From positions 31,349 through 95,348 of the forward strand of contig NZ_VWPI01000082.1 in assembly GCF_015155755.1 (NCBI RefSeq): a stretch of DNA of 64,000 bases, read 5' to 3'. The position numbers and the translations under genes are program-made. Of the stretch, positions 42,991 to 51,745 are shown in pieces. Position 1 is the first letter of the stretch. Each line of letters begins with the position of its first letter. Below the pieces are notes generated by a model. That model did no database searches, had not been told where the DNA came from, and saw only the letters and a list, made by a program, of their open reading frames with translations. The stretch is from Komagataeibacter sp. FXV3. GTDB lineage: Bacteria; Pseudomonadota; Alphaproteobacteria; Acetobacterales; Acetobacteraceae.

Positions 42991-45552
42991 TCACCAATTG
43001 TAGGTCAAGTTTCCGTAAAACCGACGCCCCTGTCCAGTATAGCAAAATCCGGTATCGCAGCTTGTAACGTAATACTTATTGGTAAGATTTGATATTGCGA
43101 GTTGTGCTTTCAAGCCTTTCAAAGCAGGGATGGCCTGCCCGAGGTCATAATGTGCACCGATATCGAACAGGATATAAGATGGCACTTTAAACGATTCGAC
43201 ATTCGTGGCGTAAGAATATCCTACATACCTAATGCCCCAATTAACACCTAGTCCCTTTACAAAACTCGAAGGTAATGTATAATCTGCAAAAACAGAAAAC
43301 ATATTTCTCGGCATTTGCGGAACTACTTTTCCCTCTTCTGAAACTGCGCTTCCATAGGTTGAACCGGTCGACGGATCAGTTCGCTCAGCAGTCAAGTTGG
43401 TATTTGCAAAACGAATATCCGTATATGTATAAGACGCCACAAATTTCAGACTTTTTGTGATGTTGGCATTTGCTGCAACTTCAAAACCTTGAGATTTAAC
43501 TTTACCAACGTCTGTGTCAAAACCAGTATGTGCAACATCATTAATGAGATAGTGATTTTCATCTATATGGAACGCGGCCGCCGTCAATAAAATATCTTTA
43601 TTGGGCACCTTATATTTTAACCCTGCCTCGATCTGATTGCCTGTCAGAGGAGAAAAAGGCTGACCAGCATAGTTTGTTGAAGTCTGAGGCACAAAAGAAG
43701 TCGAGTAACTGAAATAAGGTGAAAGCCCAAATTTAAAATTATATATTATCCCGGCTCGCCACGTAAAAGCATGCTGAGGCTGCGGCGCTGTAAAATTATC
43801 GGTAGATTTCCATATATGTTGTGTATTATTGTTCGTATAGCTTTTAAGTTTATCATTATAGTTAACCCAATCTTCTCTGCCACCGAGCAATACAGAGAGA
43901 CCCTTCCATTTAATTTGATCTTGAAAATAAACCCCTTCTTGAAAATAGTTATACGGCCCCATACTCCCCCTCACCGTACAGGAGGAAGAGTTTACATCGA
44001 AACACGGGCTATATGCCGTAGTTGGATTATATATATTTTGAATATATGATGTAGTACGGTCATACAATACATTTTGCGTGTATTTTAGCTCTCTAAAATC
44101 CGATCCAACAATCCATGAATGTTGAACTGACCCTGTGGAAAACTTTCCAGAAATCCTAGAATCCAAACCAATAGTGTTAGATCGTGAATAATAAGACCAT
44201 GGTATTATCTTTTCCTCTGTAGAACTTGTGCTCCCACTGACATAGGAACTATCTGTCGTCTTATCAGACGACTCCCATCGGAAAGTCTGAGAAAAAGAAA
44301 TATACTTATTGAAGTTGTGCTTAAATTGATACTCAAACATAGCCTCCTTCTGTCCGTCGGTATTCCAATTTCGAAATCCGTCGTATATATGCCTTGATAT
44401 TCGAGGACATCCGCTATTTTGTATCAAGGTGCCACATGCAGGAGATTGCATGTAATTAGTTCCATCTCCAGGCGTGTACATGTACATTCCAAGTAGACTA
44501 AGAGACGTTTTTTTATCTATATCCCACGTAATTGATGGTAAAACGCCCACGCGATGGTAATCAATATGGTCTACCTGCGTTCCGGACGTAACCCCGATGG
44601 CTGCGATGCGGTAACGCAGACTGCCTGATTTAGTGATTTTATCACTAAAATCAGCCGTAGCTTCATACCGTCCCCAGTTACCAAAACCGACGGACACCTG
44701 ATGAAGCGGAGTAGCCGTAGGCTTTTTTAGTGTAATCCCGATCATCCCCCCCGGAGTTGTTTGCCCATACATCACAGAGGCCGGTCCATTCACAGCTTCA
44801 ATTCGTTCAATAAATGCAGTTTCGCCTGAACTTGCTGAATTAAGCATGATTCCGTCAACAAATGGCTCCGTTGCAAATCCACGCTGCATTATCGCTGACG
44901 CTGTTCCATTTGGTGCACTGCCGTTATCATATGTTCCTAGACTTTCAGAATATACGCCTGGCGTATAACGAAGTGCTTCAGCAACATTTTGAGGTTGTTG
45001 ATCTTGCATTAACTGGTTTGTAACCACATAGATTGAGTTAGGGATCTCGGTGATAGATGTATCTGTTTTCGTTCCGGCCATTGTAGTCTCAGCGACATAG
45101 CCAACGCCAGGACCAGTTGGGTCCTGATGCGTAACGGTTCCTCCCACACGCACGGGACCGAGGGTGATATTGGCCGGTGCCGGAACGAGCGTTACCGTAT
45201 GCCCCCCCGACAAGCGATATGTAAAACCCGTTCCTGCCAGCAAGCGGGAAAGCGCATCAGCAGGCGTCAGGCTACCGCTAACGCCAGGACTGGTGGCATT
45301 ACGGATCACGTCGGCCCGCACGGAAACCTGCCAGCCACTCTGAGCCCCGAAGGAGGCCAAGGCATCACCAAGCTTTTGTGCTGGAATGCTGAAGCTCTGC
45401 GCCGCGGTCGGCGCAGGTGCCGCTACAGTTTGCGCCGTAGCAGCGCTCGCCGCGTGCCCGCCCAAACCTGCCAGCGTCGTTGTCATCAGCGCGGCCGCGA
45501 GCCAGCATGGACGTCCTTTAGCCGCCTGCCCGGACGCAGTACCTGTTTTCAT
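42991..45552 (-). CDS. TonB-dependent siderophore receptor with STN signalling domain
   Basis: The 853-residue protein has a signal peptide (WLAAALMTTTLAGLGGHAAS), an STN domain (FSIPAQKLGDALASFGAQSG through GGHTVTLVPA), then a plug (LRYTPGVYSES, ASAIMQRGFATEPFVDGIML, VNGPASVMYGQTTPGGMI) and a barrel ending in tryptophan (YGNLTYNW). STN receptors signal substrate binding to FecR. The upstream fecIR genes fit this. ATG 45552 is preferred. The first 430 bases are GC-rich like the surroundings, but from about 45,120 down to the stop the gene is markedly AT-rich, so it appears to be a mosaic. FpvA/FoxA-like ferric siderophore uptake is most likely. Confidence 0.95.
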   Translation of the reverse strand: MKTGTASGQAAKGRPCWLAAALMTTTLAGLGGHAASAATAQTVAAPAPTAAQSFSIPAQKLGDALASFGAQSGWQVSVRADVIRNATSPGVSGSLTPADALSRLLAGTGFTYRLSGGHTVTLVPAPANITLGPVRVGGTVTHQDPTGPGVGYVAETTMAGTKTDTSITEIPNSIYVVTNQLMQDQQPQNVAEALRYTPGVYSESLGTYDNGSAPNGTASAIMQRGFATEPFVDGIMLNSASSGETAFIERIEAVNGPASVMYGQTTPGGMIGITLKKPTATPLHQVSVGFGNWGRYEATADFSDKITKSGSLRYRIAAIGVTSGTQVDHIDYHRVGVLPSITWDIDKKTSLSLLGMYMYTPGDGTNYMQSPACGTLIQNSGCPRISRHIYDGFRNWNTDGQKEAMFEYQFKHNFNKYISFSQTFRWESSDKTTDSSYVSGSTSSTEEKIIPWSYYSRSNTIGLDSRISGKFSTGSVQHSWIVGSDFRELKYTQNVLYDRTTSYIQNIYNPTTAYSPCFDVNSSSCTVRGSMGPYNYFQEGVYFQDQIKWKGLSVLLGGREDWVNYNDKLKSYTNNNTQHIWKSTDNFTAPQPQHAFTWRAGIIYNFKFGLSPYFSYSTSFVPQTSTNYAGQPFSPLTGNQIEAGLKYKVPNKDILLTAAAFHIDENHYLINDVAHTGFDTDVGKVKSQGFEVAANANITKSLKFVASYTYTDIRFANTNLTAERTDPSTGSTYGSAVSEEGKVVPQMPRNMFSVFADYTLPSSFVKGLGVNWGIRYVGYSYATNVESFKVPSYILFDIGAHYDLGQAIPALKGLKAQLAISNLTNKYYVTSCDTGFCYTGQGRRFYGNLTYNW

Positions 45553-45638
45553 GTTCGTATCGTCTCCAGTCCGCGTCATATCCAAATTCTGAATCCGACT
45601 TGTTGCAATTCAGACGCAACAGCAGCTTCTTGATGGAG

Positions 45639-45665
45639 AGACGAAACCGGGTATCTAAATCTTCA
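45639..45665 (-). promoter_or_regulatory. Candidate ECF-sigma promoter of the receptor gene
   Basis: On the minus strand TGAAGA (45660-45665) and CGTCT (45639-45643) are 16 bases apart, close to the -35/-10 form used by ECF sigma factors. The site lies 87 bases before the receptor start. It is the likely target of the FecI-type factor encoded upstream. Confidence 0.35.
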
Positions 45666-45699
45666 AAAAAAGTTTTCGATTTTTTTTGAGGGCGAACGA

Positions 45700-46701
45700 T
45701 CAGCGCGCGGACAAAACCACAATCCAGGGCAAAATCCGATACATAGCCGCACCTTGTGCGTGCGCCACGGCTGCCAGCGCCTCAAGTGGGTCAGAGAGAT
45801 TGTAGACCCCGGTCAGCGGCTGACGGGCAATATCCCCACGCAGGATAATGACACCGTGGAACCAGGGACGAATGGCGTCTACGGCATCCCCGACTGTCCG
45901 GTCCCGGACCATCGCCCGTGCGCTCGTCCATAGCGCGACCTCTTCAGGCTCCACATGCCGACGTGCGACGCCGGAAGCGCCGCCTCCATTCGTGGAGACG
46001 CGTATCTCGTCTCCGGCATGGAGAACTTCGGGCACCTCTCCCGGCGATCCGTTGCCTTCGACCTGCACGGCGCCCTCACGGACAGCGACAGTGGTGTCCG
46101 CGTCGTTACGACGGACATCAAAGACCGTCCCGACATCCGTTGTCTGGACCGCGCCTGTCGTGACGACAAAGGGGCGCTTTGTATCATGGACCACCTGGAA
46201 GAAGGCTTCGCCACGCAGGAGACGGACATCACGGCGTCCAGCCGTGAAATGGGTCGCAATGGCGCTCGATGGTGCGAGCCGGATCGTGCTGCCATCGGCA
46301 AGCGTGACTTCGCGTTGCTGGGCAACCCCGGTCATCTGATCGGCGCGAAAGCGGAGCAGGATTTCGGGACTGAAAACGCCAGCCGCCACACAGGCGGCAG
46401 CAAGCCCGACAGCCACAAGGGCCAGCCGCCGCCGTTTCACGCGTCGGTCAGGCGGAAACGATACCACTGTGGAGGTTCCCAGAGGCGATGTGTCGGACGA
46501 CAAAGCGGACCCAAGCTGGTCGAACATGCTGTTAACGCTGATCCAGTCCCGTTCATGAGCCGGATCTTCGGTCAGCCATGCCTGAAAACGACGCTGCAGA
46601 AGCACGTCATCCGGTGCCTCGTTCAGTGCCAGCAACCACTCGGTGGCCGTACGCGGTGACGGAATGGCGCCGTCCGCCCGATCCTGCTGTTCCGTAGCCA
46701 T
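45700..46701 (-). CDS. fecR: FecR-family anti-sigma regulator
   Basis: The 333-residue protein has a cytoplasmic DUF4880-type N-terminus (TATEWLLALNEAPDD and PAHERDWISVNSMF). One helix follows (LALVAVGLAAACVAAGVF). The periplasmic FecR domain shows REVTLADGSTIRLAPSSAI and RRDVRLLRGEAFFQVVHD, and a C-terminal STN-contacting region comes last. It holds or activates the FecI-type sigma factor in response to the loaded receptor. It lies 109 bases after the sigma gene and 147 bases before the receptor. Confidence 0.94.
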   Translation of the reverse strand: MATEQQDRADGAIPSPRTATEWLLALNEAPDDVLLQRRFQAWLTEDPAHERDWISVNSMFDQLGSALSSDTSPLGTSTVVSFPPDRRVKRRRLALVAVGLAAACVAAGVFSPEILLRFRADQMTGVAQQREVTLADGSTIRLAPSSAIATHFTAGRRDVRLLRGEAFFQVVHDTKRPFVVTTGAVQTTDVGTVFDVRRNDADTTVAVREGAVQVEGNGSPGEVPEVLHAGDEIRVSTNGGGASGVARRHVEPEEVALWTSARAMVRDRTVGDAVDAIRPWFHGVIILRGDIARQPLTGVYNLSDPLEALAAVAHAQGAAMYRILPWIVVLSAR

Positions 46702-46810
46702 ACTCTCAGTATCCGACGATGCTGCGGAACGCTACGGATGATGCGCTTCGCTCCCTGCGATAGAGACGAATTGAAGGCCGTGTATTTTCAAAAAATAAAT
46801 GCATATGAAC

Positions 46811-47317
46811 TTATTCGATGCCGCCGAGGCGCTTCCGACAGTGCTCAAGCCCATCCAGAACAAGAGCATGGGCGAGGCCGACAGAAATGCCAAGCTGTTC
46901 AGAGACTTCCTTATAGGTGTGGTTGCCAAGCCGATAAAGTTCGACCGCGCGACGGGTGCGTTCCGGAAGCTCCGCAAGAGCTGCCTGAAGACGGCGGATG
47001 TTATCCCGAGCCGCCAGTTCGGCCTCAGGGGAAGCCCTGTCCTCGGCAATCTGGTCAATCCGGTCGCTGTCACCCGCGTCATAGCGCCGACGCTCCAGAT
47101 CGGCCTTACGGCGTCCATCAATGGCAAGGTTACGCACGACACGATACAGATAGCTCAGCGGGTTTTCCCGTGGCGCGACAGCCGCCGCGCACCGCACCCA
47201 TGCTTCCTGCACCACGTCTTCCGCGTTTACGCGATCGCCGGTGATGGTGCTCGCGTAGTTCAGCAGGGCGTTACGGTGGGCGGCATATAAAGCCAGAAAT
47301 TTCCTGTCACGCGGCAC
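46811..47317 (-). CDS. fecI: FecI-type ECF sigma factor
   Basis: The 168-residue protein has sigma region 2 (LLNYASTITGDRVNAEDVVQ, then AWVRCAAA and NPLSYLYRVVRNLAIDGRR) and region 4 (LPERTRRAVELYRLGNHTYK followed by EVSEQLGISVGLAHALVLDG). The VVQEAWVR and NLAIDGRR segments are hallmarks of iron-starvation sigma factors. It should direct transcription of the downstream receptor. A Fur-box-like site lies upstream of its start. Confidence 0.94.
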   Translation of the reverse strand: MPRDRKFLALYAAHRNALLNYASTITGDRVNAEDVVQEAWVRCAAAVAPRENPLSYLYRVVRNLAIDGRRKADLERRRYDAGDSDRIDQIAEDRASPEAELAARDNIRRLQAALAELPERTRRAVELYRLGNHTYKEVSEQLGISVGLAHALVLDGLEHCRKRLGGIE

Positions 47318-47386
47318 TGCCTCGGGGCTCCTTCCCCGCGTCGATCCATCTCCGTATCCGGTATCAGGCGGACATGAAGGTGCATT

Positions 47387-47401
47387 TAAGAATGGTTCTC
47401 A
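47387..47401 (-). promoter_or_regulatory. Fur-box-like site before fecI
   Basis: The minus strand reads TGAGAACCATTCTTA, about 11 of 15 positions in agreement with the consensus TGATAATNATTATCA. It lies 70 bases upstream of the sigma gene. The rest of the 401-base gap (47318-47718) shows no gene and no other clear signal. Iron repression of the cascade is the expected role. Confidence 0.45.
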
Positions 47402-47718
47402 TTTTCCCATACGGGAACAACAGGACTTCCGCAACTGACTTTGTCGATGGGGCAGCCTCGCAGCCGGTCTTGCTGGTTTTTCTGAATATTTCTTGCCGGG
47501 AATCGTCCTGTCTCTATCGGACATGGAACGCCGGTTTCGCATAGCAAGGAAACAGAAGAAGGGAAGCTGCGGATGGTGCTCGCGACGAACTTGACCAATT
47601 TACCAGATGTGCGTTTCGGTCGCCCGACAGCATCCGCCGAGCATAAGGTGTGAACCACCATGCGCCGGCCTGTTAGTGATCCTTTCGGCAGCATTCAAGT
47701 CGTTGGGATAGCTAGAAG

Positions 47719-48645
47719 ATGACGATAAGGCGCCCACCACTGGACCTACGCGAACTGCTGACGGTGCGGATCATCGCTCGCGCAGGCAGCATCCATGGCG
47801 CGGCCCGCATGATGGGAGGCAAGCAATCTGCCATCAGCCGCTCTCTACGCCTGCTGGAGGAGCGGCTCGGCGTTCCCCTCTTCCGCCGGACCTCTGGAGG
47901 CACCCGGCTCACACAGGCAGGAACGGCGTTTCTGCAAGAGGCAGAACTGCTCCTTGATGGAGCAACAGCGCTTTATGAACGGACACGACGTTGGAGCCAT
48001 GGCGATAACGGGATCATCTCGGTGGGTTTGCAAGGCAGTCTCCCGCCGGGCCGGGTTTCGGACATGCTGGAGCCATACCCCGTCATGGAGGCGGGAATTT
48101 CCTTCGTCTGGCGGGATGCGACAAGGCGGGATCTGCTTCTGGCCCTCAAAGATGGTACGATTGATCTGGCCGTCATGACGCTGCCATTACCGGGTGCCGG
48201 GGTTGCATCCGTCCCACTCTGGAGCGATCGCATCGTTGCCGTCATGTCGGTGGGGCATCCTGTCGCACAGTCCGGAACCGCTTCTTGGGCCGAGTTGCAT
48301 GAGGCAATTTTTCTGATCGGCAAAGACGAGACTGGAGAAGAACTGCTCGCACTCCTGACGCGCAAAATGCGGCAGGCGGGCTTCATACCCAAGACACGGC
48401 AGGAGGCAGTTCGAAGCCTGCGGGTCGTAGCCCTGGCAGCCAATGGCAGCGGTATCGCCCTCCTGCCAGACACATGGCTCGGCTTTCTGCCCCCTTCCAT
48501 CCGGGAGCGCATTGCTGTGGTGGAGGTGATCGACGGCGACGGATTTTCCCACTTCGCCTATGGCGCGGCCTGGCAGCGTGAGACCTGTCCGCCAGCCGCG
48601 CAGAAGGTCATCCGTTTTCTGGAGCAGCAGGCGGCTGCGTTTTAG
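47719..48645 (+). CDS. LysR-family regulator
   Basis: The 308-residue protein has a winged helix (RIIARAGSIHGAARMMGGKQ, then SAISRSLRLLEERLGVPLF) and an effector domain with VAVMSVGHPVAQSG and VALAANGSGIALLPDTW. It stands between the iron island and the trb operon, on the opposite strand from both. Its last 38 bases overlap the convergent DUF2274 gene. LysR genes are often found at this place in related alphaproteobacterial elements; whether it controls transfer or iron genes is open. Confidence 0.92.
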   Translation: MTIRRPPLDLRELLTVRIIARAGSIHGAARMMGGKQSAISRSLRLLEERLGVPLFRRTSGGTRLTQAGTAFLQEAELLLDGATALYERTRRWSHGDNGIISVGLQGSLPPGRVSDMLEPYPVMEAGISFVWRDATRRDLLLALKDGTIDLAVMTLPLPGAGVASVPLWSDRIVAVMSVGHPVAQSGTASWAELHEAIFLIGKDETGEELLALLTRKMRQAGFIPKTRQEAVRSLRVVALAANGSGIALLPDTWLGFLPPSIRERIAVVEVIDGDGFSHFAYGAAWQRETCPPAAQKVIRFLEQQAAAF

Positions 48646-48868
48646 GATTACGTCGCTGTACCCCTTGCCGGAGCTTTCGAAACCCGCGATCGGACGTGAT
48701 GAAGGCACGGATCATATGGGGCATGAGGCGCGCAGGATCGACGGGCTGGCCGTTCTGGCTGACCAGCGCCGCGTAGGCGACAAGATCGCGATGGAGGTCC
48801 GCCGGCAGATCTACAGTGACGCGAACTGGCTTCTCATCGGGTATTTCGGTGATACGCAATTTGGTCAT
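48608..48868 (-). CDS. DUF2274 protein, last gene of the trb operon
   Basis: The 86-residue protein begins MTKLRITEIPDEKPVRVTVD and has LPADLHRDLVAYAALV and ARLMPHMIRAFITSDRGF. These mark the DUF2274 family, a ribbon-helix-helix-like protein that regularly follows trbI. It overlaps trbI by four bases. A role as a small DNA-binding regulator of transfer is plausible but unproven. Confidence 0.85.
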   Translation of the reverse strand: MTKLRITEIPDEKPVRVTVDLPADLHRDLVAYAALVSQNGQPVDPARLMPHMIRAFITSDRGFRKLRQGVQRRNPKTQPPAAPENG

Positions 48869-50064
48869 GGAGCCGGTTCCTTTGCGTGCCAGGGTTTCAG
48901 AATAAGGTCGCGATTCAAAATGAGGGTGAACGGGAGCCCCGGTCGGTCGGTCAGCGTCGGCTGGACGTTCAGGCTCCGGTCGATCAGACGGTTGCCGACC
49001 ATGGAAAAGCCGTTGCTCGCCCCGCTGCGGATGGCCTGCATGAGATTGTTTTCATTCCACGACGTGCCCGCTTCAGATCCAACACTGAGAAGGGTAGTAA
49101 CAACGGCAGCCCTGAAGAGCTGACCCCAATGGTTGTTCACCTCGTCAGACAGACCGGACTGGCCGATGGCGTCGCCACCGGGCAGCTTTTCCAGAACGAG
49201 GCTTTCGCCGTTCGGATAGATCAGTCGCGTCCAGATGATCTGCGTGCGCTGCTGCCCGAAGGAAATCCCGCTGTTATAGGCTCCGAACAGCGTGCTGCCT
49301 TGCGGGATCAGCAGATAACGGCCAGTCGGGCTGTCATAGACGTTCTGGGTCACATGACCCACGATCTGGCCGGGCAGATCGGAGCTGATCTTCGTATTCA
49401 GCGCTCCGGCGACGACGGTCCCGGCCTGCAGGATATAAGGCGAAGCAGGAGGCGCGATCCGATCGGGGCTCATCGTCGCGCGGTCGGGCTGACCCGCCAG
49501 AAAAGCGCGATTGCCGGCCTGCTGGTCCGTGGCGGTCGGTGATGCCCGTGTTCCGGGCGCGGCTTGTGCCGACATTGTCTGCGCGGTCTGGCCATCATGC
49601 CCTTCGACCTGAGCAAAGAGCTTACTGGTGCGGGCCGCCTCAATCTCCTGATCGCCCCGACGATCTCCAATGCCCGAAACCGGCCCCGCACGGCCCTCCT
49701 TCTGGGCGTCGAGGATCGGCTTGCCGAGATCGCCCGGCAAGGGCGGGCCCAGTTTCGGGACGGCACTGTAATCGCTGGGCAGTGCGGCCAGCCCATCAGC
49801 CGACGGACGTGTGTCCGCATCCTGCGCCGCCTGGACCGCCCCCTTCTGTGTGCTGTTTTGCAGCGCGTAGCCCAGCGCAAGGCCGATCGCGAGCATCCCC
49901 GCACCACCAAGCGTCCAGATGACGGGACGCGAGAGCCGGACTACCGGCGGGCGCTGGGCCCGCAGGCGCAGATCGGGAGGAGAAGGCGGGGATGATGGTC
50001 CCGATCCGCTTCCGTTGCCGGACACGTCCCTACCCCCATCCTGATGATCCTGCGTGTCAGTCAT
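48865..50064 (-). CDS. trbI: TrbI, VirB10-like core channel protein
   Basis: The 399-residue protein spans the envelope in the type IV secretion channel. It has a short proline-rich cytoplasmic part, one helix (VIWTLGGAGMLAIGLALGYA) and a long periplasmic linker. The VirB10 domain has ILQAGTVVAGALNTKISSDL, LIPQGSTLFGAYNSGISFGQ and AGTSWNENNLMQA. A longer frame to 50166 exists, but ATG 50064 overlaps the trbG stop by four bases as elsewhere in this operon. Confidence 0.95.
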   Translation of the reverse strand: MTDTQDHQDGGRDVSGNGSGSGPSSPPSPPDLRLRAQRPPVVRLSRPVIWTLGGAGMLAIGLALGYALQNSTQKGAVQAAQDADTRPSADGLAALPSDYSAVPKLGPPLPGDLGKPILDAQKEGRAGPVSGIGDRRGDQEIEAARTSKLFAQVEGHDGQTAQTMSAQAAPGTRASPTATDQQAGNRAFLAGQPDRATMSPDRIAPPASPYILQAGTVVAGALNTKISSDLPGQIVGHVTQNVYDSPTGRYLLIPQGSTLFGAYNSGISFGQQRTQIIWTRLIYPNGESLVLEKLPGGDAIGQSGLSDEVNNHWGQLFRAAVVTTLLSVGSEAGTSWNENNLMQAIRSGASNGFSMVGNRLIDRSLNVQPTLTDRPGLPFTLILNRDLILKPWHAKEPAP

Positions 50065-51062
50065 GACTTCCTGCCATCCGTGCGTACGATCCGCACCCGC
50101 TGCTCGGAATGCTTGTCGCCCAGGCGCAGTTCGGCAGCAGCGAACAGCCGGTCCACGATCATCCAATTCTGCCGCACCCGGTAATTGACCAGCTCCGGGC
50201 CGCCATCGGCCCCCAGCACGAAGAGCGGAGGCAGTTCCCCCTGCCCTATGCCAGCCGGAAAGGCGATATAGACCTTGTGGCCGTCATCGAAGGCCCGGCC
50301 GGGCAGCCAGGGCGGCGTGCCACCTTTCACCGGCTGGATGGCATAGCGGAAGTTCAGAGCATTCAGATCCAGCCCTGCATCCACAGGGGTAGCATCATCG
50401 GCCGCATTGTCCTGCCGATGCAGGGCGATCAGATCATCCTCGGGATAATCCCACGATACCGATGCCATATAGGTAGCAGCGGTGGAGCGTAGTTCGGCCA
50501 GATAGGTCCGCCGGTCGGTGTTGACGATCAGGTTCGTGGTGAGGTCCGGCCGCGTCGGTTTAACCAGAATATGGATGCGCTTTGTCGCCCCCGCCCCGCT
50601 TTCGGTATCGCCGATGATCCAGCGCACCGTATCCCCGGCCGCCACGGGCCCGGTGCCCACCAGCTTTTCACCCTGCTGGAGCATGATGTCGGTGATCTCG
50701 CCGGGCGAGGTGTAGACCTGATAGAGGGCACCGGGAGAATAAGGATAGACCTGCACCGCGTTGATGAACCCGGCCCGTGTGGGCTGAATGCGTGCCGCCA
50801 GATTGGCCTGTGTCACACGCGCGGTCGGATCGGCGACTTCGGGGGCCGGATGGGCCGTGCGTCGTGAGGGTAGCGGCTTGAGTTGGCCCGGCAGGGGAAG
50901 TGGCTGCGGGACTTCAACGACCTGTACCGGTTTCGGCGGATCCGGCAGGCGCGTGGCCTGAACAGCGTCATCGTAGCGGATGACCGGCGGATGGTAATGC
51001 TGCGCGCATCCGGCCAGGGGCAGGATCAGCAGCGGCAGGACACGAAGAGCGCGACGGATCAT
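50061..51062 (-). CDS. trbG: TrbG, VirB9-like outer-membrane core protein
   Basis: The 333-residue protein starts with a lipoprotein-type signal (VLPLLILPLAGC), unlike most TrbG, which suggests a combined VirB7/VirB9 role. The VirB9 domain shows INAVQVYPYSPGALYQVYTS, GDTVRWIIGD and RTYLAELRST, and ends with RQNWMIVDRLF. It forms the outer-membrane core with TrbI and overlaps trbF and trbI by four bases each. Confidence 0.94.
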   Translation of the reverse strand: MIRRALRVLPLLILPLAGCAQHYHPPVIRYDDAVQATRLPDPPKPVQVVEVPQPLPLPGQLKPLPSRRTAHPAPEVADPTARVTQANLAARIQPTRAGFINAVQVYPYSPGALYQVYTSPGEITDIMLQQGEKLVGTGPVAAGDTVRWIIGDTESGAGATKRIHILVKPTRPDLTTNLIVNTDRRTYLAELRSTAATYMASVSWDYPEDDLIALHRQDNAADDATPVDAGLDLNALNFRYAIQPVKGGTPPWLPGRAFDDGHKVYIAFPAGIGQGELPPLFVLGADGGPELVNYRVRQNWMIVDRLFAAAELRLGDKHSEQRVRIVRTDGRKS

Positions 51063-51745
51063 TGACCGAACTCCTTCGACCAGTTGATGGCGGAGACGTA
51101 GATGCCCAGAGGGTTTTTCCTGAGATGATCGGCGTCACGCGGCATGCGCAGAACGACCGAGACAATCGCGGTCCAGCGCTCGGTGCCGGTGAACGCCCCG
51201 TCGCGGTAATGACGCTCTGTCCAGGCGACCCGGAAGCTGCCGGGCGAGGCGCGGATCACCGAGGCGATATCCACCTCGACCTGCTCGTGCCCGATCCGCG
51301 AGAACGGATCATTCAGGCGCGCATAATCGTTAAGCGCCTGCGCACCCGACGTGGTGGTGAAATCATAGGCGCGCAGCCAGTTGTGCCGGACCACCACGGC
51401 ATCGGAGGACAGGCCACGGACATCACCAATAAACTGCGCCAGATACCAGGCGATCTGCGGATCGGCAGGCATATAGCCCGCTGTCGCGGGCGCCACGACC
51501 TGCGCCTGCCCCAGATGATCCACCTGCACCACCCACGGCGTGATGGTGCCGCGCGCGGACTGCCAGACCAGGCCTACGCCAAGGCCTGCGGACAGGCACA
51601 GACTCCCAAAGGCCATCAACCGCCAGTTGCGGGCCTGGATGCGGGCAGAGCCGATCCGTTCATCCCACGCCTGCGCTGCCCTTTGATACGGTGTCACGGG
51701 TTCGGGCGTGGTCCCGTAGCGTGTAGTCGAGCGACGGAACATCAT
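51059..51745 (-). CDS. trbF: TrbF, VirB8-like inner-membrane protein
   Basis: The 228-residue protein has an N-terminal cytoplasmic part (PYQRAAQAWDERIGSARIQA), one helix (LMAFGSLCLSAGLGVGLVW) and a periplasmic VirB8-type domain with AWYLAQFIGDVRGLSSDAVV. It is an assembly factor of the channel. It overlaps trbL and trbG by four bases. Confidence 0.94.
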   Translation of the reverse strand: MMFRRSTTRYGTTPEPVTPYQRAAQAWDERIGSARIQARNWRLMAFGSLCLSAGLGVGLVWQSARGTITPWVVQVDHLGQAQVVAPATAGYMPADPQIAWYLAQFIGDVRGLSSDAVVVRHNWLRAYDFTTTSGAQALNDYARLNDPFSRIGHEQVEVDIASVIRASPGSFRVAWTERHYRDGAFTGTERWTAIVSVVLRMPRDADHLRKNPLGIYVSAINWSKEFGQ

